A stretch of DNA of 64,000 bases from Isoetes taiwanensis (GCA_021234155.1 JAJEKV010000050.1:5727199-5791198); one strand, 5' to 3'. Shown: positions 37,189 to 49,744, counted from the first letter of the stretch. Numbers and translations: made by a program. Notes: generated by a model from the sequence alone, not told the origin.

Positions 37189-38850
37189 GTAGAATAGAAT
37201 AGTTTTTTAACGCCCATGGAGATCAATAGGCCATGGGACCTATACAATGGGCTAGTACAATCATTACTACTAGGATTAAAAACCCACCAAAGGTTTTCAA
37301 GGGAAAACCTTTGCAAAAGAATGATGATACTAGACAAACGGAGATAATGACTACCGAGGGCTCAAGAATTGCGCACGCTTATCTAGAACCCAAGTATGTA
37401 TAATGCCAAGTCATGCACGATGGTGCTCGAGAAGTTGTGGAAGCGTGGAATGGAATGCCAAGGTCAAAAAATGATTCCGGACTATCTCAAAAGGTGGCAA
37501 CCTCGTAAGAGTATGGCTTTCATCTTCAATAACTCGATCCGCAACAAAGCACATAGTCCCGCCGCGGGCAATTATGTGTCGCTTCCCATCCACAATTGCC
37601 TCAATCAGACTTTGTGGGACCCCGTAATAATTGATGCAATAGCTACAAGCTTGTTCCCGACAATGAAGCAAGCAAATAAGCTTGAGGACCGGGTGCCAAG
37701 GTGGGATTTATGTGTGCATGATAATGACCAGTTTTCACTTGGGCCAAAGTAATCAAGGCCCCATATCTTTTGAGAAAACCACCATTGAGATATTGTTGCA
37801 AAAGCTCGTGATCAGAATCGGCAAGCATCAGCAAGGTTTCGGGTTAACAGCCCAACGGGCAAACCATGTAGTGCAATGCTCTTTCCAACATCGCTTCAAA
37901 CGCCGATGAGATTCAGCCATGGCAAGTGCAAGAACAGATACCTAACATCATCCATATGGTGCACCTGCAGATATAGTGGAGATGGCGCTTCATGGCAGAA
38001 TGTTGAAGAGGCCAAAACCTGTCTCTTGTAAAAGAATAGCATAGGGCACCCGCTTGTTTTAACTCCGAGGCTATAAGTGAGAAAGGACTTTGCACCCGCT
38101 CCCAAGCTCTCCCAAGCACTAGCACTAATGGCGTGCCCCCATACTTCGTAACCATACAAGTAAAATGAGGCTCTACCAAAGCCCAAAACAAGTGGGCTTT
38201 CCGTGGGCCAATCATGAATTTCTCGCTAAAACAATTGTTTTGCATTGCATAGAGTGCTTCCATCCAAAGCCAAACCACCCCGCTTGGTAATACACCGCTC
38301 CTAAAGTGTGTTCTTACTGCATTCTACACCAAGATACTTGTAGCTATCTACAACTTCAACTTCAGCGGCTATCATAGTGCATAGGGGAACATTGTGACGA
38401 AGATTGAACTACCAAAAGCTTGGTCTTTGGAGATTAACACGCAGACTGGTTTTCTCCAAACCGTAAGTGTAGTATGTAAATGTTGTCGCGATACTAGCGT
38501 AGCGGTATGTGCCAGGTGAAACATCATCAACATACATAAGTTGCCTAATGATATAGTGTGTCCAAATGTGAACCTCCGCCATGATTATCAAGCCATTCTT
38601 CCAATTGATCAATGTACAAGCCAAAGAGTGTAGGAGATAAAGGGCAACCCCGACGAACTCCAATATTGCTAGTGATTTGAGTAAATTATGGAAATTTAGC
38701 AAAAACCTTTTATAGAGTAGATAAACTGCATTTTGAAGATCTTATGGAACCCTGCGCCTCGCAGTTACCGCCAAAGAAGCTCAAGGCGGGTACCGTGATC
38801 GTGCCAGTAAGTAAAATCCACAAAGCATATATAGAGGTCTCATTAAACTT
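37187..38850 (-). pseudogene. LINE copy E
   Basis: The minus strand from about 38850 reads a SLYICFVDF block (motif A side), then RRGCPLSPT-like wording near 38650, YVDDV-like wording near 38530 (in QLMYVDDVSPGTYRY), KHSMQCKTIV near 38240, and the IEDESHTLTRLPPF block at 37500. The 3' UTR ends at CTCCATGGGCG and is followed by TAGAA units at 37188-37203. Frames change many times. Its 5' edge meets the truncated left arm of the inverted transposon pair at about 38.87 kb. Confidence 0.8.
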
Positions 38851-39334
38851 CTCACTATGTTCACAATAGCTATGCTCGTGTGTTTGAAGGAAGTTCCTGT
38901 GGAAGTATTTGTGGAACTTGGTCTAGAGGTTGCAGGTGTGAAGAAGACTTGCGATTGAGGCAAAAGCAAAGCATTTGAGGTAGGCACTAGTAGTGCATTT
39001 GCTTCACCCGACAAGTTTTTCAATGTTGTCATACCTGTATTTCACCGCTTTTATTATTTAATAAAGCACCCGCGGGCTTCACCTCGCTTCTCGAAGTCAC
39101 CAAAAAATGTTGGTTCCATCGCATCACCAAGTGTCACTAAGTCCAAAGAAGCAAAGTCAGAGAAGCTTTTAAGTGCATGTAAGACTTTGATACTTCTTAT
39201 TTGTGTTTTAATTAATTTAATCTCATTTAAATTGATTTGTGTTCTAAGTAGCAAAGTTCTGTAATTCAGATTAGTAAGGCCAGCAAAAGAAGGATAAAAC
39301 ATTCACGGTTGTTGAGAGCAACCGTAAGAATATT

Positions 39335-40583
39335 ATGAACAACTCGCATAAAAAAAGGGTCCCGCAATGGCATAAAGACAAAGTTGAGGAGTGCAACCGC
39401 AGGAGAAAGTTCTATGCTGCAAAATGTAGATGTTCAAGTAAGCAAAGAATGATGAAGAACAAGCAAAATGAAGATGTTGTTGATGCCGGTTGTCAAGATG
39501 TCAAGTACGGTAAGGGTAAGGTCATGGAGAAAGGTAAGGGTAAGGGTGAAGCAAAGAGTTGAAATGGAGGTAGCAACAACAAAAGTCAAAAAGAAGATGG
39601 GGAGACCTCAAAGAAGCCGCCACCTCAAGAACCAAAGCAAATAGGTGATCAAGTTGATATGATTGTGAAAATGTTAAATGGTAGTTCGTGTTCTGCTTTC
39701 TCAAAGATATCAAGTCATTGAGTTAGTTTTAACATAACATATTGTAGTGTATGTGAAATACCGTTTTTTAATTGTTTTATGTTGTTTGAGAACATTGTTT
39801 GAATATTGTAATTCTTTTTTAATTAATGACTTCTTTTAATTCATGTTTAAGTCATGTTGATGTTTGAGTTTCTTTTTTTATGAATGTTGCAGAGGATTTA
39901 GAAAAGAAAAAACTTGTCATCTTAGACATTAATGGAGTTTTGGCCAACACCTTCCAAAAAAAAGCAAGAGTAAAGATTCCACCAGGGCTCAAGAAGTATT
40001 ACACAGCAGGGAGAGTGGTTATTTGCAGACCTCTTCTACAAGAGTCCTTGGATTTCTGTTTTGAAAGATTTGAAGTTGGGATTTGGTCTACCATGATGAG
40101 GCACAACATCATACAAATCCTTAGCCAGCACACTACATTGCTAAATTTAAATTCATATGGGGTCAGAATGAATGTGAGGAAATGCCTTTTATGTTTCCAG
40201 GCAATGCAACCAAGCCAATTGTCAAAGTTTACACAGCTTTTAATGATGTAGAGGATGTTGTGCTTGTGGATGACTCTTTGTACAAAACTTTCTTGTCCTC
40301 TCCAGACACATGTTTAATAGTTGAGAGCTTTGACAATGAGGAAAATGATAAGGTATTCAACTACACAAAAGCATGTTTGCACACTTGGGTTCATTCAAAG
40401 AATCCTCAAAAGTGGTTGCACCAGCAGCTTCATGTTGATGTGGTCAAGGAAGTAGACATCAACATACTGAAACTTGCTGTTGACCACTTGAAAGAACTTG
40501 CAAGATGGAAAGTAGCAATTGAGGGAAGCATGCAATTGGTGAAAGATATTGTTGGTGTCGCGAATCGATATTGTTGTAAATAA
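39335..40583 (+). pseudogene. FCP1/SCP-like HAD phosphatase domain with basic linker, left copy
   Basis: 39335-39562 encodes a Lys/Arg-rich linker (KGKGKGEAKS end). After an intron ending TGTTGCAG at about 39892, the frame reads KKLVILDINGVLANTF (HAD motif I, DxNG as in plant FCP1/SCP-like relatives), ICRPLLQESLDFCFERFEVG and a W-S-T block (motif II side). After a frame change near 40190 comes VEDVVLVDDSLYKTFLSSPD (motif III, DDS) and a WVHSKNPQKWLH tail to the stop at 40583. The family dephosphorylates Ser/Thr in proteins such as the RNA polymerase II CTD; that activity is not shown here. The same domain lies in the right copy, so it was present before the duplication. Confidence 0.72.
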
Positions 40584-40599
40584 ACAGAGGAACCTCGCA

Positions 40600-41500
40600 A
40601 GAGAAGAAACAACACAAGATCGAACTCCACATTGAAGATAATTTGACCCCGCAAGTGATGGTAGAACAGATCTTTGATACCTAACTTTGAGATGTAAATT
40701 AAGAACTTCATGTAACTTAAGATGTAACTTAAGATATAACAAATTGTTTCTTTTGTGAAGATCGATATGAGTACATAGTTGTACACTTTTGTAACAGAGC
40801 GGATATCAATGTAAATTCAAGGTTTTAGGCATTTACCTACACTTGTGCAGATTCTTGAGTTGTCTTCATTTCTAAACTTGCAATTTGTTTTCCATGTGCC
40901 AACTGAAGAGACTAAAACAGATAGTGCAAATATACACTTACCAGAAGTTCATCAAGTCTGAATAGTTAACCGAAAACAGAAAGCACGAAGCGCATTAAAG
41001 CATAAGATTCAAAAGTGTATCTAGCCTTTCTTTTAAAGTCGGAGGACAAGGAACATTTGTGCAGCAAAGAATTTGTTAGATTTCATTGATGACGAATTAT
41101 AAAGAGTATAAGAAAGAATATGGCAGGAAAGAGCCAGTGTACATCTAAAAACTCAACTTATGCGACTTCGAAGCAAAAGCAGAAAAAACGGGCAGCAGTA
41201 TTAGCACTCTACTGGAAGGGATGTCATAACTTTTTGGCATGTCTCTTCACCATCTTGAAACAAGTTGTTACTAAGATTCTCCATATCAAACTTCACCGCC
41301 CTGATAAGGTGGTTATACAAACTAGCAACCGGCTTGTCCAATAGCAACTCAAATTGGAGTGCATCCGCTTGTTTGTAGTAATAGCCGTAAACTATAACTT
41401 CTCCTACACCAAATGCAAGCATCTCAAGCATCTTCATATGTATCTAACAATGTATGTTTAGTCTCTCAGACACCTAAGAACATAAAAGTCAACTCCCCTC
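40600..41500. other. Convergent intergenic part of the left copy
   Basis: Lies between the 3' ends of the two convergent reading frames of the transposon. No gene; it matches 47.9-48.6 kb of the right copy in reverse. Confidence 0.6.
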
Positions 41501-41521
41501 ATCATCTTCCTCGATGTGCAT

Positions 41522-44345
41522 TTATAGCAATGTTATTCCAACTTCTAGAAGAGAACTAAGGTCATCTTCTTTTTTCTTCCCCTGGTCTTCATCCTCAACT
41601 TGTTTTGTAGGTCGACTAATTGTCGTGGATGTTTCTCCAAGAATAGATTTCATCTTTGGTTTCCGGGGCCACAGGAACCATGCTCCCAAACGCTTTGTTC
41701 GTGGCAATCATCCCTTTACCATGAAAGCAATAGGAACAATAGCAAGAGAGGCACCTGTGAAGCAACTTTTGGTGGTTCTTTTTGTCACATGGTCCGATGC
41801 AATGAAGTTTAGAGCTCCCACATAGTGTTTTCCACTCCTTCCCTTCGGGATTTGTCTACACTTTGGGGATCAATATGCCAAAAGAACCCGCAATATAAAA
41901 ACATATTCATGCAACTTCAAATCTAAGAAAAATCTAAGAAAAAACAAGAATTTACTTTCTTATATGAGGGTCTGGTGGATTGTTCATCATGTACCAGTTC
42001 ATGAAATCCACAATGTCTACGCTCCAATTTCCAGGTCTCATACTTCAATTGCTCTCTTGCCAAAATCCTTTTCAATATTGCACCTTGTCCATCATGTTCT
42101 TCTTTGTCATGAGAACTGGCAAAGAAATTCCACTCATACTCAATTCCTTCACTACACACATAGCTCCTTCCTAAATACCTCAAAGGCCTTGCTCCTTTAA
42201 ACTGGATGTGCAACCATCACTCCAAAAATATGTTTTTGTACTCAATGTTCTCAGGTTTCTAAGCCGGGCCAAGATGTACTTTCAAGCAATGTTGTACAAA
42301 CTCAGTGCTATGCTCCCTGTCATCTGAAATATAAAAGTGCACTTCCTTTATAATTTTCCTCTGATTAGTGCTGATGGTCTCCTGACTTGTCTTCTTCTTT
42401 CTTTTCAGCCTTATCCCGCCTCGCTTCTTTTCTCTTTAACTTCCATCTCCTCTATCTCAGCCTTTTGGGTTGCATGTCTATATGTGATATGAACTGTAAT
42501 TGAGGTCTGATCGTGGTGGTGCTGGCAAGATTGTGCCTCCTCTCAATTTTAAATCTGTAATTTTCAGCAAAGTCAATTACGAGACAATTGCATCTTCGTG
42601 AAAGATATCCAAACACGCCCCGAATTACTTTGCTCGCCAAAGGTGCCACATAATTGTGTGGGATAAATTGTACCATTGTCTTGAGGCATGCTTCATGAAC
42701 TGGGCAGACTCTCGCTCTTGTATGCAAGTCTTGTTACTTTTGCTGGTTTCTCCCTCCCATTTTTTTTTTTTTGGTAGTCTCCTTCATGTATCCAACTTCT
42801 TGCCGATTTCGCACCATGAACATTTCTGTCAGTTTTTGCGCTTGTTTAAAAAGCATGTTACACGAAAGCACAATTTAATTAAGCCAAACAGTAACACCTT
42901 TTCAAACCTGCTTCCACTCCACGTTGTAATCGGGTTTCCATCTTCTCCTTAGGACAAAAAAGCAAACCTCGCTTATAACACCACAATTAAAGTTACCGAA
43001 AGCATAATATCTTTAAACATCATAACATTGAAGAGACAAACTTAAGAGTACCTTTTCAACCCACAATCCTTGCATGTCAACCTAGACATTGATGTTTGTG
43101 CCATTCTTCATCTTCTTCTTTAGAGCACCATTTGCCTCCAAAAATCACTAGTGGATTTATAAACATGGTTCTTGGCACTATAGAAGTTACCATCGCCACA
43201 AACAAAGACAATTACGCTTGCATTCTTTGTGCACCCCATTTGATCTGTTTCGATTTTGTTGAGTGCTTGCATCACATACTCAAAGTGCATGTGATATTGG
43301 CAAAGACAGTGTCTCTCTTTCTTTTTAAACGCTTTCACAAAAGATGGCCTCAAAGAATTCAAATGTGCAACCGTGAAATCTTCATTTCATTGAATTCCTT
43401 TTTGAAGGCCATGTAAAATTGCAACTATAAACAAAGGTAAATACAGAAGTTCCAAAAAAAATTAAAAAGCAAAGAATCTAGTAAAGGTAAATGCTGTAAA
43501 ACATATAAAGCATAATAATTACCCGAGAAATTTCAAGCAGCTTGTATTGATGATCAATTTTTTCACCATCTTTTGTAACAAACTTTCTCACATGCTTCCT
43601 CGATGGTGAGACTCTTGTGTTTTCTCGGGTCTGCAACTTGTAAAATGTAATTTAACCTCATCGCTATTGCATCCGATCTCTTTTTCTTGAAAACATTGAC
43701 CACGGACCACATTCTTGTTCTGCCATTACTCTTCTTCCGTTGCTGCAATAACAGATTTTCTTGATACATGAAGGAGGCGCAACCGCAGATCGGTTGGTTT
43801 TGTTTGTCGCTGAAGATACCATTTGCAATGTGGACTTTCTTGCTTGCATTATATCCGCCTTCCTTAGTTTCTTTTGTTGATTGAGTGTCTCTTGAACATT
43901 TCTAATGACATTCTTTATGATCTTGCTTTGATCATGATCAACAAAATCCACCTCCAAAGAGCAATTTCTTCTTCACTCTCTTCACAACTGCGGTACCATC
44001 GCTGCCTTATCCCCTTCTTTCAAAGGTTTTGTGATATTATTGAAATAATCGCCCAAACTCTTGGACAATTCTTGAAGTTTTCTCAAGACTCAAGCCACTG
44101 GCCAACTTGAGGTCGATATTTTTTTCTCCCTCTCCCTATCTTTTTCCACTGCCTAGATTGCCTTCTTCTCTCGGCTTGAATTTCCCCGAAAATTTGAAGT
44201 CGCTTTCTTCATCTAAATCGATGGCGTCGATTGATCCATTTAGAATCGTGGTTGTGCGTAGAATTGTGTTGTACAGAGAAACCGCGGTTGCATAAAGAAA
44301 ATTCTGTTCGGGGTACAACACCGATGATGCTTTCGCCATAGCCAA
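41522..44345 (-). pseudogene. Transposase remnants, left copy
   Basis: In order on the minus strand: an N-terminal block 44345-44136, a VDFVDHDQSKIIKNVIRNVQ helix block at 43957-43664, a Cys/His-rich block RHCLCQYHMHFEYVMQALNK at 43362-43120, the first catalytic-type block VIDFAENYRFKIERRHNLAS at about 42580, EWNFFASSHDKEEHDGQGA at 42150 (here GK is changed to DK), and the C-terminal acidic block QPTKQVEDEDQGKK-like at 41700-41522. The frames are disrupted throughout. It complements the right copy, which has damage at different places. Confidence 0.7.
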
Positions 44346-44527
44346 ATCCTATTAACTCTCCACGCCATCTCACAACAACCCCAAATTGATTCAGATCAAT
44401 TTGATTTTGCAGGTAGCCATGTCATCGATCCGTAGCAATTTGCTAAAACGGATCATCGATTCCCGCTTCCAAGCACCTCCAAGTTATAACCGACCAAGCA
44501 TCTAAAAGCGGGGCCCCCGACGGGTGC

Positions 44528-44556
44528 TTTTGTACCCCAATATCTAACTTAGACCC
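44528..44556. repeat. Inner TIR of the left copy
   Basis: Reverse complement begins GGGTCTAAGTTAGATATTGG and continues to GTACAAAA, the same 29 bp as at 51688-51716. Confidence 0.9.
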
Positions 44557-44643
44557 AAAAGCTCTCCTTCATTACGGTGAAGTGAAATCCTTCATTACGC
44601 GGTGAAGTGAAATTGAAAGTAACAACAAAATCAAAGCACCATA
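44557..44643. other. 87 bp spacer between the inverted copies
   Basis: Contains a ~24 bp tandem duplication (two copies of CCTTCATTACG-GGTGAAGTGAAAT) and no coding. It is the only sequence between the two TIRs, so the elements are practically abutting. No clear target-site duplication can be read on either side. Confidence 0.75.
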
Positions 44644-44672
44644 GGGTTTAAGTTAGATATTGGGGTACAAAA
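44644..44672. repeat. Left TIR of the right copy
   Basis: 29 bp, one mismatch (T for C at the fifth base) to the other TIRs. The similarity between inner ends continues beyond the TIR because the whole copies are homologous. Confidence 0.9.
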
Positions 44673-44856
44673 GCACTCGTCCGGACGCTACCGCTGCGTT
44701 TGGTCCGGCCTGTGTTTGGAGGTGCTTAGAGAGCTGGAACGCGATGATCCGCTTTTAGCAAATTGCTTCCGGATCGATGATATGGCTACCCGCAAAATCA
44801 AATTCTGCATAATCAATTTGGCGGGTTGTTGTGAGATGGCGGAGAGTTAATAGGAT

Positions 44857-47800
44857 TTGGCTATGGCGGGAAGCATCATCCGGTGTTGTACCCTTGAACA
44901 GAATTTTCTTTGTACAAAGATGGTTTCTCCAGACAACACAATGTACAACACGATTCTAAATGGATCAATCAAGATCGATTTAGATGAAGAAAAGTTTACT
45001 TCAAATTTTCCCGAAATTCAAGCCGAGAGAAGAAGGCAATCTAGACAAATGAAAAGAGATAGGAGAGGGAGAAAGAAAATATCCAGCCTCAAGTTGACAA
45101 ATGGGCTTGAGTGCGAGAAGGTTTCAAGAATTGTCCAAGAGTTTGGACGATTATTTCAATAATATCACAAAGCCTTTGAAAGAAGGGGATAAGGCACGGT
45201 GGTGCAATGATTTGTGAAGAGAGTGAAGAAGAAATTGCTACTGGAGGTGGATTTTGTTGATCATGATCAAAGCAAGATCATGAAGAATATCATTAGAAAT
45301 GTTCAAGAGACACTCAATCAAGAAAAAGAAACTAAGGAAGACAGATATAATGCAAGCAAGAAAGTCCACATTGCAAATGGTATCTTCAACAAAGAAACAA
45401 AACCAACCACCAAGTAGCCTTTCATGTATCAAGAAAATCATATTGCAAAGAACTAGAAGAAGAGTAATGGCGTAACAAGAATGTGATCCGTGGTCAATGT
45501 TTTCAAGGAAAAAGAGATCGATGCAATAATCGATGAGGTTAAGAATTTGCTTACAAGTTCTCGATGTAAAACACAAGAGTCTCACCATACAGAAGCATGT
45601 GAGAAAGTTTGTTACAAAAAGATGGTGAAAGAATTATCATCCAATACAACCGCTTGAAATTTCTCGTAATTATTATGCTTTTATATGTTTTACCGCTTGT
45701 TCTCGCTTTTTACTAGATTGTCGCTTTTATTTTTTTTTGGAACTCAGATTTTCGCTTTGTTTATAGTTGCAATTTTACATGGCCTTCAAAAAGGAATTCA
45801 ATGAAATGAAGATTTCACAACAAGACATTTGAATTGTCAAGCCATCTTTTGTGAGACGCTTTAAAAGAAAGAGAGACATGTTGTCGCCAATATCACATGC
45901 ACTTTGAGTATGTGATGCAAGCACTCAACAAAATCGTAACATATCCAAATGGGGTGCACAAAGAATGCAATCAGAATTGTGCCGCTTGTGGTGATGGTAA
46001 CTTTGTAGTGTCAAGAACCATGTTTTAATAAATCCACTAGTGATTTTGGAGGCAAATGGTCTGGGCTTCTAAAGAAGAAGATGAAGAATGGCACAAACAT
46101 CAATGTCTCAAGTAGCTTGGCATGCAAGGATTGTGGGGCTGAAAAGGTACTCTTAAGTTTGTCTCTTCAATGTTATGATGTTTAAAGATATTACCGCCAA
46201 GAACTTTAATTGTGGTGTTATAAAATGTGTTTGCTTTTTGTCCTAAGGAGAAGATGGAAACCGACATAACGCGGAGTGGAAACAGCTTTGAAAAGGTGTT
46301 CTGCTTGGCTTAATTAAATTATGCTCGTGGTAACATGCTTTTAAACAAACCGCAAACCCACGTAAATGTTCATGGTCTGAAATCAAAGCAAGAAGTTGGA
46401 TACATGAAGGAGACTACCAAGAAAAAAAATGGGAGGGAGGAAACCAAAGAAAAAGTAACAAGACTTGCATACAAGAACGAGAGTCCGCCCAGCTCATGAA
46501 ACATGCCTCCAAGACAATGGTACAATTTATCCCACACAATTATGTGGCACATCGGCATGCAAAGCAATTCAGACGGTTTGGATAATTTCCAAGATGCAAT
46601 TGTCTCTCAGAATTGACTTTGCTAAAAATTACAGCTTTTAAAATTCAGAGGGAGGCACAATCTTGCCACGGCACACCGGACCAGGCCTCAATTTTGGTTC
46701 ATATCACATATAGACATGCAACCCAAGCCGAGATAGAGGAGATGGAAGTTAAAGAGGCAGAGAAAAGAGAAGCAGAAATGGATAAACTGAAAAGAAAGAA
46801 GAAGACAAGTCGAGACCATCAAGACTAATCGAGGAAAATTATAAAGGAAGTGCACTTTTATATTTTAGATGATGTGGAGCATAGCAACCGAAGTTTGTAC
46901 AACATTGCTTGAAAGTACATGCTGACTGGCTTAGAGCACAGAACATTGAGTACGAGAAACATATTTTTTGGAGTGATGGTTGGACATTCCAGTTTAAAGG
47001 AGCAAGGCCTTTCTGGTATTTAGGAAGGAACTATGTGTGTAGTGAAGGAATTGAGTATGAGTGAAATTTCTTTGCCAGTTCTCATGGCAAAGGAGAACAT
47101 GATGGACAAGGTGCAATATTGAAAAGGATTTTGGCAAGAGAGCAATTAAAGTATGAGGCCTGGAAATTGGAGCGTGCCAAAGGCAAAGACATTGTGGATT
47201 TCATGAACTAGTACATGATGAACAATCCACAAGACCCTCATATAAGAAGGTAAATTCTTGTTTTTTCTTAAATTTTTCTTAGATTTGAAGTTGCATGAAT
47301 CTGTTTTATATTGCAGGTTCTTTTGGCATATTGATCCCCAAAGTGTAGACAAATCTGAAAGGAAGGAGTGGAGAACACTATGTGGGAGCTCTAAACTTCA
47401 TTGCATCAGACCATGTGTCAAAAAGAACTCTGCAAAAGTTGCTTACAAGTGCCTCTCTTGCTATTGTTCCTATTGCTTTCATGGTAAAAGGGATGATTGC
47501 ACGAACAAAGCACGTTTGGGAGCATGGTTCACAGCAGAACTGAAACCAAAGATGAAATCTATTGCTGGAGAAACATCCACAACAATTAGTCAGCCTACAA
47601 AACAAGTTGAGGATGAAGACCAGGGGGAAGAAGAAGAAGATGACCTTAGTTCTCTTCTAGAAGTTGGAGATAACTTTGCTGTAAATGCACATCCAGAAGA
47701 TGATGAGGGAGTTGACTTTTATGTTCTTAGGTGTACAGAGACTAAACATACATTGTTAGATACATATGAAGATGCTTGGGGTACTGCATTTGGTGTAGGA

Positions 47801-47908
47801 GAAGTTATAGTTTCTGGCCATTACTACAAGCAAACAGATGCACTCCAATTTGAGTTGCTATTGGACAAGCCAGTTGCTAGTTTGTATAGCCACCTTATCT
47901 ATGTGTGA
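44857..47908 (+). pseudogene. DDE-like transposase, right copy
   Basis: A multi-exon reading region. Blocks in order: N-terminal basic region (44857-45162); VDFVDHDQSKIMKNIIRNVQ helix (45250); zinc-type HKECNQNCAACGDG (45960); LACKDCGAEK before a likely intron; LRIDFAKNYSFKIQREAQS at 46597-46660 (first Asp); HIFWSDGWTFQFKGARP at about 46960 (second Asp); EWNFFASSHGKGEHDGQGA at about 47065-47120 with an in-frame stop for W; an intron near 47250-47316; then a Cys-rich YKCLSCYCSYCFHGKRDD block and acidic linker, ending at 47908. The DF-ENY / SDG..QFK / HGKG..DG set is one I recall from transposase-like proteins of animals, with no superfamily name I would defend. Frameshifts and stops make it inactive. 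Confidence 0.7.
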
Positions 47909-48640
47909 AGTTTGATATGGAGAATCTTGGTAACAACAATTTCAAGATGATCAAGAGACATGCCAAAAGTTATGGCATCCCTTCCAAAGAGAGTGCTAAT
48001 ATGCTGCCTCGCTTTTTTTGCTTTTGCTTCAAGAAGCGGGGTTGAGTTTTTAGATGTACACCGGCTCTTTCCCCGCCATATTCTTTCTTATACTCTTTAT
48101 AATTGGCCATCAATGAAATCTAACAAATTTTGTTGCACAAATGTTCTTTTGTCCTCACAAATTTTAAAAGAAAAGCTGCTAGGTCTGCTTTTGATACTTA
48201 TGCTTTGTCTCGCTTAACATGCATTTTCTTCGCTTTACAGTTAACTATTACAGCACTTGATGAACTTCGTAAGTGTATATTTGCACTATCTGCTTTAGTC
48301 TCTTCAGTTGGCACATGGAAAACAGATTGCAAGTTTAGAAATGAAGACAACTCAAGAATTTGCACAAGTGTAGGTAAATGCCCTAAACCTTGAATTTACA
48401 TTGATATCCGCTCATACAAAAAGTGTACAACTATGTACTCATATCCAAATCTTCACAAAGAAACAAATTGCTATATCTTAAGTTACATCTTAAGTTACAT
48501 GAAGTTCTTAATTTACATCTCAAAGTTAGGTATCAAAGATCCTGTTTCTACCATCACTTGCGTGGTCAAAAGATCTTCAATGTGGGTCCGATCTTGTGTT
48601 GTTTCTTCTCTTGCGTGTTCCTCCCCGCTTATTTACAACA
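47909..48640. other. Convergent intergenic part of the right copy
   Basis: No gene. Mirrors 40.6-41.3 kb of the left copy. The 3' ends of the transposase and accessory frames face each other across it. Confidence 0.6.
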
Positions 48641-48643
48641 ATA

Positions 48644-49360
48644 TCAATTGCAAAGACCAACAATATCTTTCACCAATTGCATGCTTCCCTCAATTGCTAC
48701 TTTCCATCTTGCAAGTTCTTTCAAGTGGTCAAAAAGAAGTTTGAGTATGTTGATGTCTACTTCCTTGACCACATCAACATGAAGTCGCCGGTGCAACCAC
48801 TTTTGAGGATTCTTTGAATGAAGCCAAGTGTGCAAACATGCTTTTGTGTAGTTGAATACCCTATCATTTTCCTCATTGTCAAAGCTCTCAACTATTAAGC
48901 ATGTGTCCGTGGGGACAAGAAAGTCTTGTACAAAGAGTCATCCACAAGCCCAACATCCTCTACATCATTAAAAGTCAGGTAAACTTTGACAAAATTTTCA
49001 TAAATACTAGTTTGGTTGCATTGTTCTGAAACATAAAAGGCATTTCCTCACATTCATTCTCGACCCCATATGAATTTGAATTTAGCAATGTAGTGTGTTT
49101 GGCGTATCATCGTTAAGGATTTGTATGATGTTGTGCTTCATCATGCTAGACCAAATCCCAACTTCAAATCTTTCAAAACAGAAATCCAAGAACTCTTGTA
49201 GAAGAGGTCTGCAAATAACCACTTTCCCCTCGGAGTTAGGTAATACTTTTGAGCCCGGTGGAATCTTTTATTCTTGCTCTTTTTGGAAGGTGTTGACCAA
49301 AACTCCATTAATGTCTAAGATGACAAGTTTTTTCTTTTCTAAATCCTCTGCAACATTCAT
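48644..49360 (-). pseudogene. FCP1/SCP-like HAD phosphatase domain, right copy
   Basis: The minus strand reads KKLVILDINGVLVNTF (HAD motif I), an in-frame stop soon after, VVICRPLLQEFLDFCFERFE, GIWSSMMKHNIIQI (motif II side, W-S-S as in family members), then a frame-broken stretch, LIVESFDNEEND, and the tail LHTWLHSKNPQKWLHRRLHV to the end. The DDS block is damaged here but intact in the left copy. The Asn in DxNG is the usual state in the plant relatives I recall, so it is not counted as a lesion. The broken reading frame rules out an active product. Confidence 0.7.
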
Positions 49361-49504
49361 AAAAAAAAAAACTCAAACATCAACATGACTTAAACATGAA
49401 TTAAAAGAAGTCATTAATTAAAGAAAACAGAATTACAATATTCAAACAATGTTCTCAAACAACATAAAACAATTAAAACAATATTTCACATACACTACAA
49501 TATG

Positions 49505-49744
49505 TTATATTCTCGAAACTAACTCAATGACTTGATATAATCGAGAAACGTAACCCGAACTACCATTTAACATTATCACAATCATATCAACTTGATCACC
49601 TATTTGCTTTGGTGCTTGAGGTGGCAGCTTCTTTGAGGGTCTCCCCATCTTCTTTTTGACTTTTGTTGTTGCTACCTCCATTTCAACTATTGCTTCACCC
49701 TTACTCTTACCTTTCTCAACAGCCTTACCCTTACCAAAGAACAA
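49505..49744 (-). pseudogene. Basic linker with AT-hook-like motif
   Basis: An 80-codon frame with GKGKAVEKGKSKGEA and then VKKKMGRPSKKLPPQAP. GRP in a basic-proline setting is the core of an AT hook, a minor-groove DNA-binding motif, though the preceding R is M. It sits between the RING and phosphatase regions on the same strand and is separated from the latter by an intron whose acceptor is at about 49348. The homologous stretch in the left copy is at 39500-39700. Confidence 0.5.

Larger units (their letters stand above)
38875..44556 (-). mobile_element. TIR transposon, left copy (truncated)
   Basis: This copy mirrors 44644-50370 of the right copy in reverse orientation; for example 40801-40960 is the reverse complement of about 48250-48411 at roughly 95 percent by eye. 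It keeps the inner TIR (44528-44556) but loses the outer end at about 38875, where LINE E begins. It encodes the phosphatase-like accessory frame on the plus strand and transposase remnants on the minus strand. Confidence 0.85.

Noticed and set aside
39893-49360. Loss of a catalytic Asp in the phosphatase motif DxNG
   Set aside because: Both copies have Asn there, and the plant FCP1/SCP-like relatives I recall have it too; it is not treated as damage.
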